Translations under genes and position numbers: made by a program
Notes under the pieces: generated by a model
What the model saw: the letters and a program-made list of their open reading frames with translations, nothing else
Databases searched by the model: none
What the model was told of the DNA's origin: nothing
Source of the DNA: Clusia tigrina
Taxonomy: Eukaryota > Arthropoda > Insecta > Diptera > Clusiidae
DNA length: 64,000 nt
Reading direction: 5' to 3'
Assembly: GCA_920105625.2 (NCBI GenBank)
Contig: OV050030.1
Location: 407,479,034 to 407,543,033 of the forward strand
Shown here: positions 23,823-35,419 of the stretch, in pieces
Numbering within the stretch: position 1 is the first letter of the stretch
Layout: the number at the start of each line of letters is the position of its first letter

Positions 23823-24854
23823 TTAATGGAATGGAGGCTGCCCGCGTCAACGGTGCGCTCACAAAGATGATGCCAAACTTGGGAGATCAAGTCGAAGGAA
23901 GCTACTATCGAGGGTAACTACCTCGATCATCATATATGCGGCTCCAATTTGGGCAGAAGTCGCGCGTACAGAGAGTGTCTCAAAAGGAATCCGATCTGTT
24001 CATAGGCTCAGCGCGCTAAGGGTTGCTAGCGCCTTTCGGACAGTTTCGGATGATGCCATTTGTGTGTTATCAGGTAAGCCACCAATCGACCTGCTTGCAT
24101 ATGAAATGCAGGATTTGTATAGGAGAGTGACAAGACCAACGGCTGCAGATAAGCTTGAAATAAGACAGAAAACCATGCAGCAATGGCAGCAAAGATGGGA
24201 GCAATCTAGCAAAGGCCGATGGACATTCCAACTGATACATAATATCAACGAATGGTACTCGCGCACACACGGCGAACTTAACTTCTATTTGACACAGATG
24301 CTTAGTAACCACGGGTGCTTCAAGGAATACTTGCACAAATACAAATACGATGTTGACCCGTTTTGTCCAAGTTGCCCGGGAGAGCAGGAAAACGCGCAGC
24401 ATATACTGTTTCATTGCCCGCGATTTCACGAGAGCAGAAACAACTTGAGCGCTATCTTAGGAGAACAACCAGCAGTGGCTAATCTGGTAGCGCATATGTG
24501 TGAAACCGAGACTAAATGGGAGGCAGTTTGTTCTACAGTATCAATTATGATGATAACTCTGCGGAACACTGAACGCGCCCGCACAGCAGCACGCCTAAGC
24601 CAGCGCAGTGCAGAGGAAAACGTTAATAGGGAGGTTTCAAGAAGTAGGACTGAAAATGGACAGACCTAAGAATGACGATTGAGCGGTAACGCTCGTAACG
24701 GCCTCTCGACGTATTACCTAACGGTGAGGTCCCGAGAGGATAATCCGTCCGGACATCGGGGTGATTTTAGTGGGTTAAGGCCCCACACTACAAGGGTTTT
24801 TGACTGCTTTACACCTCTTAAAAAAAAAAAAAAAAAAAAAAAAAGGTTAATGGA
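23823..24854 (+). mobile_element. R1-like LINE 3' end with poly(A) and 8-bp TSD
   Basis: TTAATGGA at 23823-23830 recurs at 24847-24854, just after a 24-nt A run. The element thus spans 23831-24846 and is 5'-truncated inside ORF2. The first readable frame starts at 23831 (AARVNGALTKMMPNLG), shifts once near 23885, and continues as TTSIIIYAAPIWAE, VHRLSALRVASAFRTVSDDA and PIDLLAYE. The final ~200 codons run to the stop at 24667-24669 and include the zinc-knuckle-like CPSCPGEQENAQHILFHC. These blocks are typical of the reverse transcriptase C-terminal region of R1-clade elements. It is not in rDNA, so it is not a site-specific R1 copy. Confidence 0.9.
24064..24669 (+). CDS. R1-like LINE ORF2, C-terminal 201 codons (remnant)
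   Basis: This is the uninterrupted last part of the element at 23831-24846. It is a reverse transcriptase C-terminal domain with a C-x2-C...H-x4-C finger (CPSC ... HILFHC, residues about 99-119). The Met at 24064 is internal to ORF2 and not a real start, because similarity extends upstream in frame. The intact frame and clear poly(A) tail suggest moderate age. It is not expected to be expressed as a functional enzyme, because the catalytic palm is missing. Confidence 0.85.
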   Translation: MLSGKPPIDLLAYEMQDLYRRVTRPTAADKLEIRQKTMQQWQQRWEQSSKGRWTFQLIHNINEWYSRTHGELNFYLTQMLSNHGCFKEYLHKYKYDVDPFCPSCPGEQENAQHILFHCPRFHESRNNLSAILGEQPAVANLVAHMCETETKWEAVCSTVSIMMITLRNTERARTAARLSQRSAEENVNREVSRSRTENGQT

Positions 24855-25264
24855 GTCGTACTGCAGGTTTCGGATGTAAGACCAACCTGGTGCGGCTCTA
24901 CTGAACACGGCTTTTCACCATATTTACAGATTTGTTTGGTCATAGAAGACGCGACTATAATTTCGTATATAAGTATAAAGACATACCAATCCTGTTTCTA
25001 TGATATTACCTAGCCTACCGGATGTCTTCTAAGATGTATTGACGTATTTCTCTATCCTTGTCCCATTTATCAGTTGACAAATATTGGTCGGTATATATTG
25101 CTATGCATTATAAATATTCTTACGATCGTAGGAACTGTCCAGGAATTTTTTCTACAGCCACCTAAAATATAGAACACATTTCTCTACTATACTTTGCTCC
25201 TAAAAACGTCATCCTTGAATGATTTTTAAAATTATAGTATTGTCATACTATAACTTAAATAAAT
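24855..25264. other. non-coding spacer
   Basis: AT-rich with no recognised feature. Confidence 0.5.
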
Positions 25265-25345
25265 CTAGGTAGATAGGTATAAGTGGCTGCCCTTCTTTCG
25301 AGAACCCGCTTAGGTCAATATGACAAATTCTGATACCTCAGTATG
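25265..25345 (-). mobile_element. 3' tail of an RNase H-type LINE, minus strand
   Basis: TAGGTAGATAGGTA followed by AAGTGGCTGCC is the reverse complement of a degraded AAGCGGCCACTCCTACCTACC, the 3' terminus seen at 9115-9140 and 58725-58745. Only the untranslated tail is identifiable. Confidence 0.45.
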
Positions 25346-25529
25346 TCACTCCTTTGACTTAAAATCGAACCTATAGGAACTATTGACGATGCTTATTATA
25401 CCTTTGATGCAAACTTCTGTTATCTCCACTAAGTTGTTGGTATAGAAAAAGTCTATGTGTTTTCTACGTTGCCTGCATAGTGCCAGACATGCCTAGCAGA
25501 AGACAAATAATTTCATCCCTCACACAGAT

Positions 25530-25960
25530 TGATATACTCGCCAGAGACCAGCACCACACTGACAGGACACGATCATTGATAGCAGTAATCACTCAATCTA
25601 GAGGTACTAAGACTGCTACATCCTGGCGACCTAGCCAGTCTACAATATAGCTAGGTCAAGGGATCTTATAAATAGGGTGCATAAAGACACCAGCCGGCTC
25701 TCCCGGCGGCTGTCTCTTATATTACAGGTCACTGGCTAGTAGGTACTCATGCGGAGAACACGCAATACAATACCCATTGTATAAGTGGCAAAAACTCGAA
25801 CGAGATGGCAACAATAACTCACTTTCTTTGTAAATGCCCATCTCTGGCGGCCGTACTAAATAGAGCCCTAGGAAACTCTTTTCTAACGGGACTAGCCGAC
25901 TTCTCGGCTGTAAAACTGAAGGACGTTTTAAAATACCTAAATTCCAGATAGTGGATCTAG
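25530..25960 (+). pseudogene. RNase H-type LINE fragment (C-terminal region)
   Basis: A continuous frame of about 75 codons runs from 25727 to the TAG at 25952. It reads GHWLVGTHAEN, then ATITHFLCKCPSLA, then NSFLTGLADFSAVKLKDVL. It aligns with the C-terminus of the copy at 57450 (LTGHCILGGHAE ... HLLRHCPSLRR ... TNLTELSSFNIRDI). The first Cys pair of the finger is damaged (THCISG where C-x2-C is expected). There is no initiator ATG. Upstream sequence to 25530 is probably the same element with broken frames. Confidence 0.8.
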
Positions 25961-28080
25961 TTAATAATCCATCTTTCTTCAGCGTTTAGGAAGGATTGTG
26001 GTTTTAAAATGGCGCTAAGGCCCTAATTGTGATTCAGGCGAGGATGCCGTGGATCAGCCACCTGAACGAACGAGCAAACGAAGACTGTCGTTTGGATTTC
26101 GAAAATAAAGTTAGCGACCATGATAACCTGTTGGTATACCAACACATGGAATGGAAATTTAACAACTATATAATGACAAACTCGGATAGTAATAATCACA
26201 TTTCCACTTGGATATCTTATCATGACAATAGGAAGAATCCTCAATAAAAATCTAGAAGTCTCATGAAATTTGGCCTTATTTTCAAAATATTTTGGACATA
26301 AGTGAAATCTCAAAAGGTGTACTAGTGAGACTACTGGGATACTATGATAAGAGTATTTCATTTCTTTTCTATTTGGAAATAACTTGTTGTTTGTTATTGT
26401 TATTTCACTGAGTCCCAACGAGTAAAGCAACGAAAACGCTATTCAAATTTACTTCTTTAAGATATTCTACATCTATACTCTGACCTCTCAAACAGACTGG
26501 GTAGCCAGCTATAATACTTCATGCCCTTTGTAAAATATGCTTTACATGTAGAACTAACCACAACCGTACTAAAAGTTGCCACATTTCAGCGTGACCCGGA
26601 ATTCAAGGACTTAAGAAGTTAGTGACGTGAACAGAACTGAACAAAGGACAAAGAATGGAAATGCATTAAATGAGCTTGCCATAATTGGCAGCAGACAGAT
26701 GCCACCTTCCAATCCTACTCCCGTCGGATGTGCGAGTACACTGCGAGTTGCAACAGCACCAGCGAAGAATGCGGCAGCACACACTGGTAAATTGCGGCTG
26801 CCGTTAAACTGACTGGAGCGACTCTTCGTTATTAGTTATTCTTTGGTATTTTCTGGCTGCATGTCCTTTCAAATGCTTTTGAGCTATAACTGCTGAAGTA
26901 CTATTATGTAGATTTAAGTATAAATAAGTAATTTGTATGATTCTTAGTACACACAGACGCTATCTCTGCTAACCCTATGAAAGCCATGAAAATAAAATCA
27001 CACAAACAAATTTAAGCAAGGTCGCTTAAAGCAGAGGATTTCATGATGTCAACAGGTGCTGCAATATTGCATTGTATCAATACTGCAGAAAGAACTGTGA
27101 ATATACACTAGAGCACCCTCATTCCCGCAGTCTCAGATGTTAACTCATGGTATAGTAAATTAGGAAAGATTATTCTGCAGCCACAGGAATCCCCAACTTA
27201 AAACAATTCTTGCGAATTTGACATTCATTCAACTTTGGTTTGATTAAGGTTGAATGATGCTAAATGAAGCATGCCTAAAATAGGAAGTATTCTCAATAGG
27301 AAGGACATTATTAGCTCGCTTCATCAGTATACTCCTACTGTATTCAAATTATATGAGTTTCTTTTGCTGCATAACACATTCAGCGGCATTTGTGTTGCTT
27401 GGATATTAATAGTCGAGGAGTCTGAGAACTTGAACCTACAATTTTTGGCAGTATTTCTATCCTGAAAAAGGTCACATTCATTGGTCGCATTCTCACTCCT
27501 GGTGTGTATCTGCATCTTTCTTCATGCCATTTTCTTGATAATTGGTGTGCTAATATATTTTATTGTAAGCGTCACCAATGCCTTCAAAATGTTATATACC
27601 TTTCTTATCCTCGTCCTCGTAGACTGTTCCAGTGGGCTTAAAAATGTTCTACCTCTGCGCTCTACACTGAATTAATATGGAGCTGTTTGAAGTGACAATA
27701 CAACTGAACCCCATCTTTCGTTGGTACAGTTGTTGTATTATATGTGGGCATATTTTGATCTGCCTTATGTGCCCTTCCACCTTTATCAGGCATACCTTTA
27801 ATAACACTGTTCCTATAAAATCTTTCTATCGGTAAAGCAGCTGCATATACAAATGAACAAAACAAAAGTTCGACGTCAGCGTTCGTGTAATAAAAACTTT
27901 TCCGGCAAATAAATATCGAAAAATTGATCAAAGGACGCTTGTGTTATGGGCTCGTAAATCTGAAAAGCGTTCGTTTAGACCTCAAATCCGTACACAATCT
28001 GCAACTAAGACTGCAATATAAACAACAACTGAAACGCATATTTACACCTTTTGGGAAATTTATCTGTTTGCAGCGCTCTG
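25961..28080. other. non-coding stretch
   Basis: No domain-bearing frame. The 135-codon minus frame at 26023-26430 and the 89-codon minus frame at 27662-27931 resemble no known family and are probably chance. No tRNA or repeat is visible. Confidence 0.5.
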
Positions 28081-28230
28081 CTTGATCCGTGCGCAAGCGA
28101 GCGGCGCTGATTTTATGTTTGCGGAGATTTTTAAAAATAGACTACGCCGCAGCTCCGCTGTAACAATAGACACGCAGTCAGACGCGGGTACACGTGCAGC
28201 TCTAAACACAAACTCGATGACGTAACAGAA

Positions 28231-28306
28231 GCAGCAGCAAGAACAACAGCAGCAGCAGCAAGAACAACAGCAGCAGCAAGAACAACAGCAGCAGCAGTAG
28301 CAGCAA
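28231..28306 (+). repeat. CAG/CAA-rich trinucleotide tract
   Basis: Runs of GCAGCAGCAAGAACAACA repeat about four times. One plus frame would encode a Gln-rich run, but it lies in no convincing ORF. The minus-strand frame gives Cys/Cys/Ser runs and is considered spurious. Confidence 0.9.
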
Positions 28307-28499
28307 TCAACGCCACTGATGTGTTCAGTCAGTGGTGCTCCGCGACCAGTGACGGCCACAGCAGGAGCGCTGTAACCCCATTTCCGCAATTGTATCACCT
28401 GCTTCCGTCCACCCGCACCCCTTCTACTCGATCGCTGACAATGGTGTAGCAGCATTTTGCATCATTTTGATTGAGTACTTACAATTAGCCAGCATTAGC

Positions 28500-28565
28500 A
28501 ATTCAGTTGGAGCGGAATCGTTATTCAGTTCCTGCAACGTTGTGTACTATTTTCGGACGTTGTGT
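28500..28565 (+). promoter_or_regulatory. possible TATA-less core promoter (Inr with DPE-like downstream motif)
   Basis: TTATTCAGTTCC at 28521-28532 matches the fly initiator consensus TCAGTY with A+1 at 28527. GGACGT at 28555-28560 matches the downstream promoter element consensus but begins at +29 rather than +28. A second TCAGTT lies at 28503-28508. The surrounding 28,080-28,680 bp is relatively GC-rich. No gene was found downstream, so this is weak. Confidence 0.2.
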
Positions 28566-28757
28566 TCTTCTCACTCACCACACCGAAGCACATGCTGGAA
28601 CGTCAGTAACGTAGCTGTATCTGAGCATTCTGACGTCAACGATTTGCTCCGCTGAACCAACCCAGAAGGAAAGCATGTGGCAAAGGCAAAGTTTGCGAAG
28701 GTGGTCGCGATATGACAAAATGTAAGACATGTCTTATGACTCACCTAAGCACTGGGG

Positions 28758-29742
28758 ACAGAGACAAAAAGACAATTGAGTAGAGAGAGAAGAAACAGTT
28801 GAGAATAGAGAAAGAGACAGTTGAGTAGTGACAAAGAGGCAGTTAAGTAGAGAGAAAGAGACAGTTGAGTAGAGATAAAGAGACAGTTTAGAAGAGAGAA
28901 ATATACTGTGGAGTAAAGATAAGGAGACAGCTGATTAAAGACAAAAAAAAACAGTTGAATAGAGAGAAAGAGACAGTTGAGTATAGAAAAAGAGACAGTT
29001 GAGTAGTGAGAAAGAGACAGTTGAGTTGTGAGAAACATACAGTTAAGTAGAGAGAAAGAGACAATTGAGTAGAGAGAAAGTGATAGTTGAAAATAGAGAA
29101 AGAGACTGTTGATTAGAGAGAGACAGTTGAAAATAGAGAAAGAGACAGTTGAGTAGTGAGAAAGAGACCGGTGAAAATAGAGAAAGAGACAGTTGAGTAA
29201 TGAGAAAGAGACGGTTGAGTTGTGAGAAAGGTACAGTTAAGTAGAGCGAAAGAGACCGTTGAGTAAAGAGAAAGAGATAGTTGGGGAGAGAGGAAGCGAC
29301 AGTTGAGTAGAGAGAAAGAGGTAGTTGATTAGAGACAAAGAGACAGTTGAGTAGAGAGAAAGAGACCGTTGAGTAGTGAGAAAGAGATAGTTAAGTAGAG
29401 AGAAAGCGACAGTTGAGTAGAGAGAAAGATACCGTTGAGTAGAGAAAAAGAGATAGTTAAGTAGAGAGAAAGCGACAGTTGAGTAGAGAGAAAGAGATAT
29501 TGCGTAGAGAGAAAGAGGTAGTTGAGTAGAGAGAGAGAGGTAGTTGAGTTGAGACAAAGAGATAGTTGAGTAAAGAGAAAGAGACCGTTGAATATAGATA
29601 AGGAGACAGCTGATTAAAGAGAAAGAGACGATTGAGTAGTGACAAAGAGACAGTTAAGTAGAAATAAAAAGACAGTTTAGAAGAGAGAAAGATACAGTTA
29701 AGTATAAAAAAATAGACCGTCGCATAAGTAGATTAGAGAAGG
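28758..29742 (+). repeat. 22-bp purine-rich minisatellite, about 45 copies
   Basis: The unit GAGAAAGAGACAGTTGAGTA plus two further bases repeats with a 22-bp period over ~985 bp, with scattered substitutions and small length changes. The strand is strongly asymmetric (purines on plus). Because 22 is not a multiple of three, the minus strand produces long open frames of a 22-residue Leu/Ser/Tyr/Thr-rich repeat. These frames (28745-29038, 29237-29557, 29457-29645) are by-products of the array, not genes. Confidence 0.95.
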
Positions 29743-29832
29743 TAAGCGATTTTTATGATGCAATCAGATATATAAGAATTACACCTAGTATACCCGCTTT
29801 TTCAGAAAATTTTCAGCAAATATTTCTATTAA

Positions 29833-29916
29833 GGGGGTCTGAGACTTGAGGGGGTCTGAGACTTGAGGGGGTCTGAGACTTGAGGGGGTCTGAGACTTGA
29901 GGGGGTCTGAGACTCG
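29833..29916 (+). repeat. perfect 17-bp tandem array, five copies
   Basis: GGGGGTCTGAGACTTGA starts at 29833, 29850, 29867, 29884 and 29901. The first four units are identical and the fifth diverges only at its last bases. Perfect identity implies recent expansion or active homogenisation. Each unit has a G5 run. Confidence 0.97.
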
Positions 29917-32131
29917 TAGATGGGAACAAAAACTTAATTTGATAACTACTTGTGACTTTTTCACGCCTTACAGAGAATTATTTAAGATATTTCAGACAAT
30001 CTGACTATAAAGCTTCTACAGAGTTTCTATAATGTTTGTATACACCACATTGCTTAAATGGCTGTCTTTTTAACTTCAAATAACACATTGACTTCCTCCG
30101 ATGTGGTCATCAACAACCGCTTTGAAAATAAGATCATTCCGTCACGCACAACACTAGCATGTCTTCCAGACACAATCTTCCCAGACTCGCTACTATTTTT
30201 CCATCTGGGATGGTATCCACTACTGAGATTCATAGCTACTCGCCGACTAGCCTGCTTTGTTTTTGTAGCTGTTTTATGTGTGTTTTTGTTTATCGCAGCT
30301 ACTTTTCTATCTTGCTGCTGTGAGTTTTACAATTTATCAGGAAAGGTCATGGCTGGCCTTCGTTGTTGATTTCGTTTTTGTTTGCTTTTATTCTTGGAGC
30401 TGATAAAAAAATTATGTTTTTAAAGTGTATGAATGAAAATGAGAAATTAGCGTGGCCATTGAAACGGCTGCTTATCGTTAAGAGCCCATTAATTTCAGTA
30501 ATCGCACGAACTCGAGGATGGATGCGCTACTCAGCGAGCACTCATCGCACATAATGCCTTGTAAGCCCATAAAAACACATCACAATAGTTACAACAAGTA
30601 AGAAGAAAAATGGTTTTGCAGCCGGTAGTATCGACAATTTTAAGCACCTTATTATTGTAGTCACTTCTCTATTACCTTAACAGAAATGCTGGTCAGATCT
30701 TGCCAATGTTAATTGAAAAAATTATAATTTGATTGATATGCTGGAGCAAATATGGACCATGGTGTAGGCATGAAAGTTGAATTTATACAATTATGTATTA
30801 ACCATTTAGTACACAGATATCCAATTAAAATGATTTAGCGGAAGAATCGTCGAAATTGGGGATGAAGGGGTCGTCCATAGGTATAAAAAACCACATAAAA
30901 GTAGCGCCTGATACACTCTTAATTGATATATCAATAACTTGGCTCCAATACTATGAAAGAGCAAACATGGGCAAAAAAGCAAGTGGAGGTTCCAACCAAT
31001 ATCGACAATATGGACAATATGTTTTGCCGAAAATATTACGCCATGAAAGTGCTTTCTGTTCTGTTATTTGGTTGGAGAATAGGATTAATCACAGGATATG
31101 GGTAGTTTTAGGTGAAAGTTTTCATTGGATTCCATCCCTTCTGGGACAATAGTGCATTAAATTCTGCTCTTTTTACTTAAATATGGCACAAAAACTTTCA
31201 AAATTCAAGTAACAGAAGGAAGCACCTCGTCAAAACTTCGACCAAGAATATGTTCTGCTAAATATAAAGAGATGTTAAAGCTGCTGGGGACTGGAACACT
31301 AAACATGGACCAACTAAACTAAAACAAAAGAGAAGTAAGAATAACATGCAAGACGCCAACTTTCATCTGCTCACAACATAAATCAGCAGCGAAAAAGCGT
31401 TACTATAATATTTACAGGAAGAGAGGACAAGAGGGCACCTTCTTGTGAAAGGGCCAGCTCTGCCTCAGAGAATGGGATATACACTTTAAGCAATCTGATT
31501 GTATCAATGTGAATTCTCAGTACTAACGAAGGTACTTTAGTCCATCACAGCACTACCAGATCCGAAAAGCCGGAGTGTATCCCACTGTCCACGCAGTCAG
31601 CTGGTAATACCAGGAGCTTATAAAAATCTCTGTTCTCATCACACCGTAAAGCAAAATGTTTCAGATTCTTGAATTTTGGGTTCTCTCATTCAAATTCTTA
31701 GGGATTGATGGAAACCTGCTAAAAACAAAATCTGACCACGTCATGTGTCGACAATGTTTCTCTGATCACACCTCGTTGACAAATCAATGCATAAATTAAA
31801 AGAAAACACACAAATTTGCAAGAAAGAAGCCGCAACCCGGCAAGCGTCACGAAAATGTGGTAACACAGCGTCTACGCACACACAATCAGCAGGACCGTAG
31901 CCGAGAGTAGGCGTAATAGAGCCAAATTTTTCCGAAAGAAATCCGGCGGAATTTCACTGGGCACAACAGTGACACACAGGCATGCCACATGGCAACAGCA
32001 GAAATAGCATTCATCACTCGTAATTATGCTCGGTGGCGTTGCTGCTACTGCTGCTTGTACTGCTTGTGACATAGACGTTCATGATGGCGCTGATGATGAC
32101 GCTCATAACATGACAAGCGTGGAAACGTTGC
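29917..32131. other. non-coding stretch
   Basis: Frames at 30058-30369 and 30856-31152 (about 100 codons each) show no known domain. The first has a hydrophobic segment that could be a chance membrane helix. Nothing else is recognised. Confidence 0.45.
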
Positions 32132-32162
32132 CCACACACACACACACACACAAACACACACT
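32132..32162 (+). repeat. (CA)n microsatellite
   Basis: CACACACA run with one CAAA interruption. Confidence 0.95.
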
Positions 32163-32254
32163 CACATTACCAACACAAAACGCCTTCATACAACGTCACA
32201 CATGTCGGCAAATATATGGCACTAAATTGCGCAGTCCTTTGAAGATAGAGTGGG

Positions 32255-32301
32255 AGATAGATAGATAGACAAAGCGAGAGAAAGTGAGAGAGAGAGAGAG
32301 A
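32255..32301 (+). repeat. GATA/GA-rich microsatellite
   Basis: AGATAGATAGATAG followed by a GAGAGAGAGAGAGAG run. Confidence 0.9.
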
Positions 32302-32694
32302 ATAGCAAACATAAAATTAGGCAGCTAACACTTTAATTCCATTGACGCTTTGGAATGTCGCCAGTGAACGGCAGACACTATGTCAATCATCATTTAGCTG
32401 CATTATTTATTGAGTGAAATTGAAAATGCCTCGCATTTTATGGTTGGCTTGGTACGACCTTGACTCCTCGTTCATTTGCCACACAGTCCATTGAGACATT
32501 CTGATTTGGCGCAATCACGCACTGGAACTTGAGCTCGTAAATGATGGGTTAAGGGTATTCCAAAAGGAATTTTGTCGTTTAAACTCGTAGGGAGTTTATG
32601 CTGGATGGAGGTGGGTTCATCAACGTTATAGCTTCAAAGGTTTCTACTTAATCAAAAAGTATTCAGTGTGTCGATTCAATAAGACGCGAAGCGC

Positions 32695-32940
32695 TCAATT
32701 TCAGTCCTGACAGGCCATTTTGTCATATCCAGGCATACTCAGAGGCTTAACATATCCTTCAATGACTTTTGGACTAACAGGAGGATATTCCACACTTAAT
32801 GCGCTACTACCCTGCCCTCAGGAGTAGAAGATTTCGATTCCTGAGGGCAAATTTTCTCGGGGACCTTGGTAAACTATCCTTCATTAGTATAAGCAAAATT
32901 GCACGCACCATCAGGGAGTCTGGTTCCCATTTCAGTCCCA
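32695..32940 (+). pseudogene. RNase H-type LINE fragment (C-terminal region)
   Basis: Translated in two frames, it reads VLTGHFVISRHTQRLNISFNDF, then YYPALRSRRFRFLRANFLGDLG, LSFISISKIARTIRESG. This parallels VLTGHCILGGHAEILGLPSNDL, CPSLRRRRNRTSGATFLTNL and FNIRDIARFIKLSG in the copy at 57450. The Cys residues of the finger are lost. One frameshift near 32795 separates the halves. Confidence 0.75.
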
Positions 32941-35419
32941 AGGGGACTCTCAGTTTCAAAGATCTGCCTGTCCTATCTGTGAAAGAGACCAAATCATTTC
33001 TTAGATGGTTCAAAAACTATATCTTATTCATGATATTCTCCATGCATTTCCGACTATTTATTCCAGCGTGGTTACACAAAAGTCTTCATATCTCATTCTA
33101 GCAAATGGCATACCCTCGCTATGAAAATTTATTAAATTACATTACTCAACAATCCGAAGAAGCTTATACTCAAAATTTTTCAACATGAATATTTTCAAAC
33201 AAGTCACTGAACAGCTCCATTCTAGTCTCGTCATTATTCTACTTGGTAGCATACTTACTAAACTATTATCAATACACCATAGAAACTTCATGCAAAGTAC
33301 TTTGTTGCCTCGCCAGTTCGTCTGGAGTTTCCTTACCACCAATGCTGCAGTTTCACAGTTTCATATTTAATAAAGTTGAATGTTGTGTAGAAGCAAGAAA
33401 GAAATGTCTAAAGCGCAGCAGAATCACTTTCACCCATGCTGCCTGTCCGCACACAAACTGCTGCAGCTTTAAACTGGCACAAATGGCACTGCGCCAAACT
33501 GTACCATGGAGCAGCAACATGAAATCGTTGCGTTGTTGTGAGTGCAGGAATATCAGATCAAGTGGAAAGACGCAAAGACTGCAGGTATCGCAAAGGACAA
33601 CAGTGATTTCATAATTTTGCCTGCGGCCTCTGACTCATGCTCTGCTACGTCAGTGGACTCCTGCAAGGACAGAAGTTGGAAGCACTCGAGGCGAGTGTTG
33701 TAGGGTAATTGCCAATCAAAATAATTGCTTGTTACAACGACACAATTGCTGCTGTTGCGACCCACCAGTAACTACTGAGAATTTCAAATCACCATTTGGT
33801 GCAGTCATTAACGTTGTGTTGTCATAATTCAATTGGAAATTAATTATTGGCTTTCAGTTACAACGCACTGGATTGCTAGGGTATCCAAAATCAATCTAAA
33901 ACATTTAATGGAAGTATAACGTACGTAATTAAACTCTTATATCAGAGTGGGAGTATACTTGTAGAACTCTCTGATAATTGGCAATTAAGTGGCTGAAGTA
34001 CATGAGGACTCTTAGAGAAAGTTGCTCCGGTACTCGATTTCTTATCAATTAAAACAGACTAGAAAAGCAATTTAGTATAGAGTCATCAGAATGTGAGACC
34101 GTATTTTAACAAACTTATTACCAGAACTAAGCAATCTGTAAGAAATTATTATATACTCCTGATGAGATACTTGGTATTTGTCAGTTTCACAGCAAAAAGT
34201 TAAGGCTGTTGCCTTTGTTCTGATTGATAATGGGTAAGAACTTCTGTTGGGTGTTACAGGATAGCGTAAACTTATTCGCATATTCGCATATGAAAGGTGC
34301 AAGGGCCGTTTTTCATTGACAGCCTTGACTTAAATATAGATGTTACACCCAGCCTTGGCCTGACTGCAATGGAATTCGATATCAACAAAAAGGATATCTC
34401 CAGTTCACGACAGTTAGGCAATAGTCCAATAGTGGGGAGCTTAGTAGCGAGTTTTAGTAACCACTCGTTTGGTATCAGATACTTTGAAGTAAATAACCGG
34501 TAATTTGTAAAGTAACCAAACTCACTGGTGGCTTCAAATTCTGTGATTTAAATATCGAGTGTAGTCGAAACATAAAACCTATTTTTAAAATTACAATTTA
34601 TTTGTGGTCACAGATAGTTGAATTTGGCTAGGATCTGACTCCTTCGGTCTATTAGAATTTCTTTGTCAGAACTCCATCAAAATAAACCACCACCTATTGG
34701 AAAAGCATGTGAGACTAATCAGCGACACCTTTTAGAGTAGTGGAGCGTTCAAAGTGAGAAGTTTCTTTAAAGTCCGTATTGCTTGAGATTGGTGGTTAAT
34801 ATAGTACATCAGCGGAAACAATGTCACCAGTAGTCAATGTCATAAGTTACAAACAGAACTCACTGGTATCCTTACCTAGGATACTAAGAGGGCACTGCTG
34901 CAAAGTAACCAGTAGCGACATATTGCTCTTCACTACAATTGCGACCTTCTAATCTATCGCACTGAAGTCTCAAATGACCCTCATCAAAGCACGTAAGCTA
35001 TATGTCTGCGGGTGCAGGATCAGCGAGATATTCCGGGTAACTGCTGGGCAGATCCACCATAATATAAAGAATTTCAGAGTACCGATGTTGACATCGAAAC
35101 TGTTGACATACAAAATGCCTTTGAAGGGAACTAACTGCAGATGAAAAGTAGGTAGTTCAACCAAATTGTCTATGCAGATCAATCCAAGGGTAAATTTGAG
35201 TCAAACATATTGTCTGGCATCACTAAGAAGGCCACTAAGAAGTTCAGTATTAAGGGTATTGGTAGGGGGAAGAAACGGGCACTTTTAGATAGGAACTCAA
35301 GCTGAAAGAATAGGAGACCAACTATATTCACCTGCAGTCTAGAGAAACTACGGAGATGTTAAGAAGGAGTTTGACTATCTGGCACTACTAGTAAGGTACC
35401 GTTACTTACTTCCTGCTAC
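32941..35419. other. non-coding stretch with one weak LINE trace
   Basis: Mostly featureless. At about 35270-35315 a frame reads GHF-stop-IGTQAERIG, resembling the LTGHC.IGTHAERLG block of the RNase H-type LINE, which suggests a much-decayed plus-strand copy. The frames at 33243-33614 and 34072-34302 carry no domain. Confidence 0.4.

Noticed and set aside
24070..24429. 119-codon minus frame
   Set aside because: Shadow of the R1-like ORF2 on the plus strand.
26023..26430. 135-codon minus frame
   Set aside because: Hydrophobic, chance-like composition, no domain, and no supporting context.
28060..28455. 131-codon minus frame with long Cys runs
   Set aside because: It is the complementary reading of a CAG/CAA tract; no domain and no plausible Cys-rich family.
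28745..29645. Three minus-strand open frames of 62-106 codons rich in Leu, Ser, Tyr and Thr
   Set aside because: They are produced by the 22-bp minisatellite, whose period rotates through all reading frames; there is no independent coding signal.
28741..29916. CRISPR-like array (regular short repeats)
   Set aside because: Repeats are directly adjacent with no unique spacers, and the window is eukaryotic.
30058..30369. 103-codon frame with a hydrophobic stretch
   Set aside because: No signal of a real membrane protein family; Phe/Val/Leu-rich codons are expected in T-rich DNA.
33243..33614. 123-codon plus frame with several Cys pairs (CRNIRSS, CCECR)
   Set aside because: Cys spacing fits no zinc-finger pattern I recognise, and there is no start context or neighbour supporting it.
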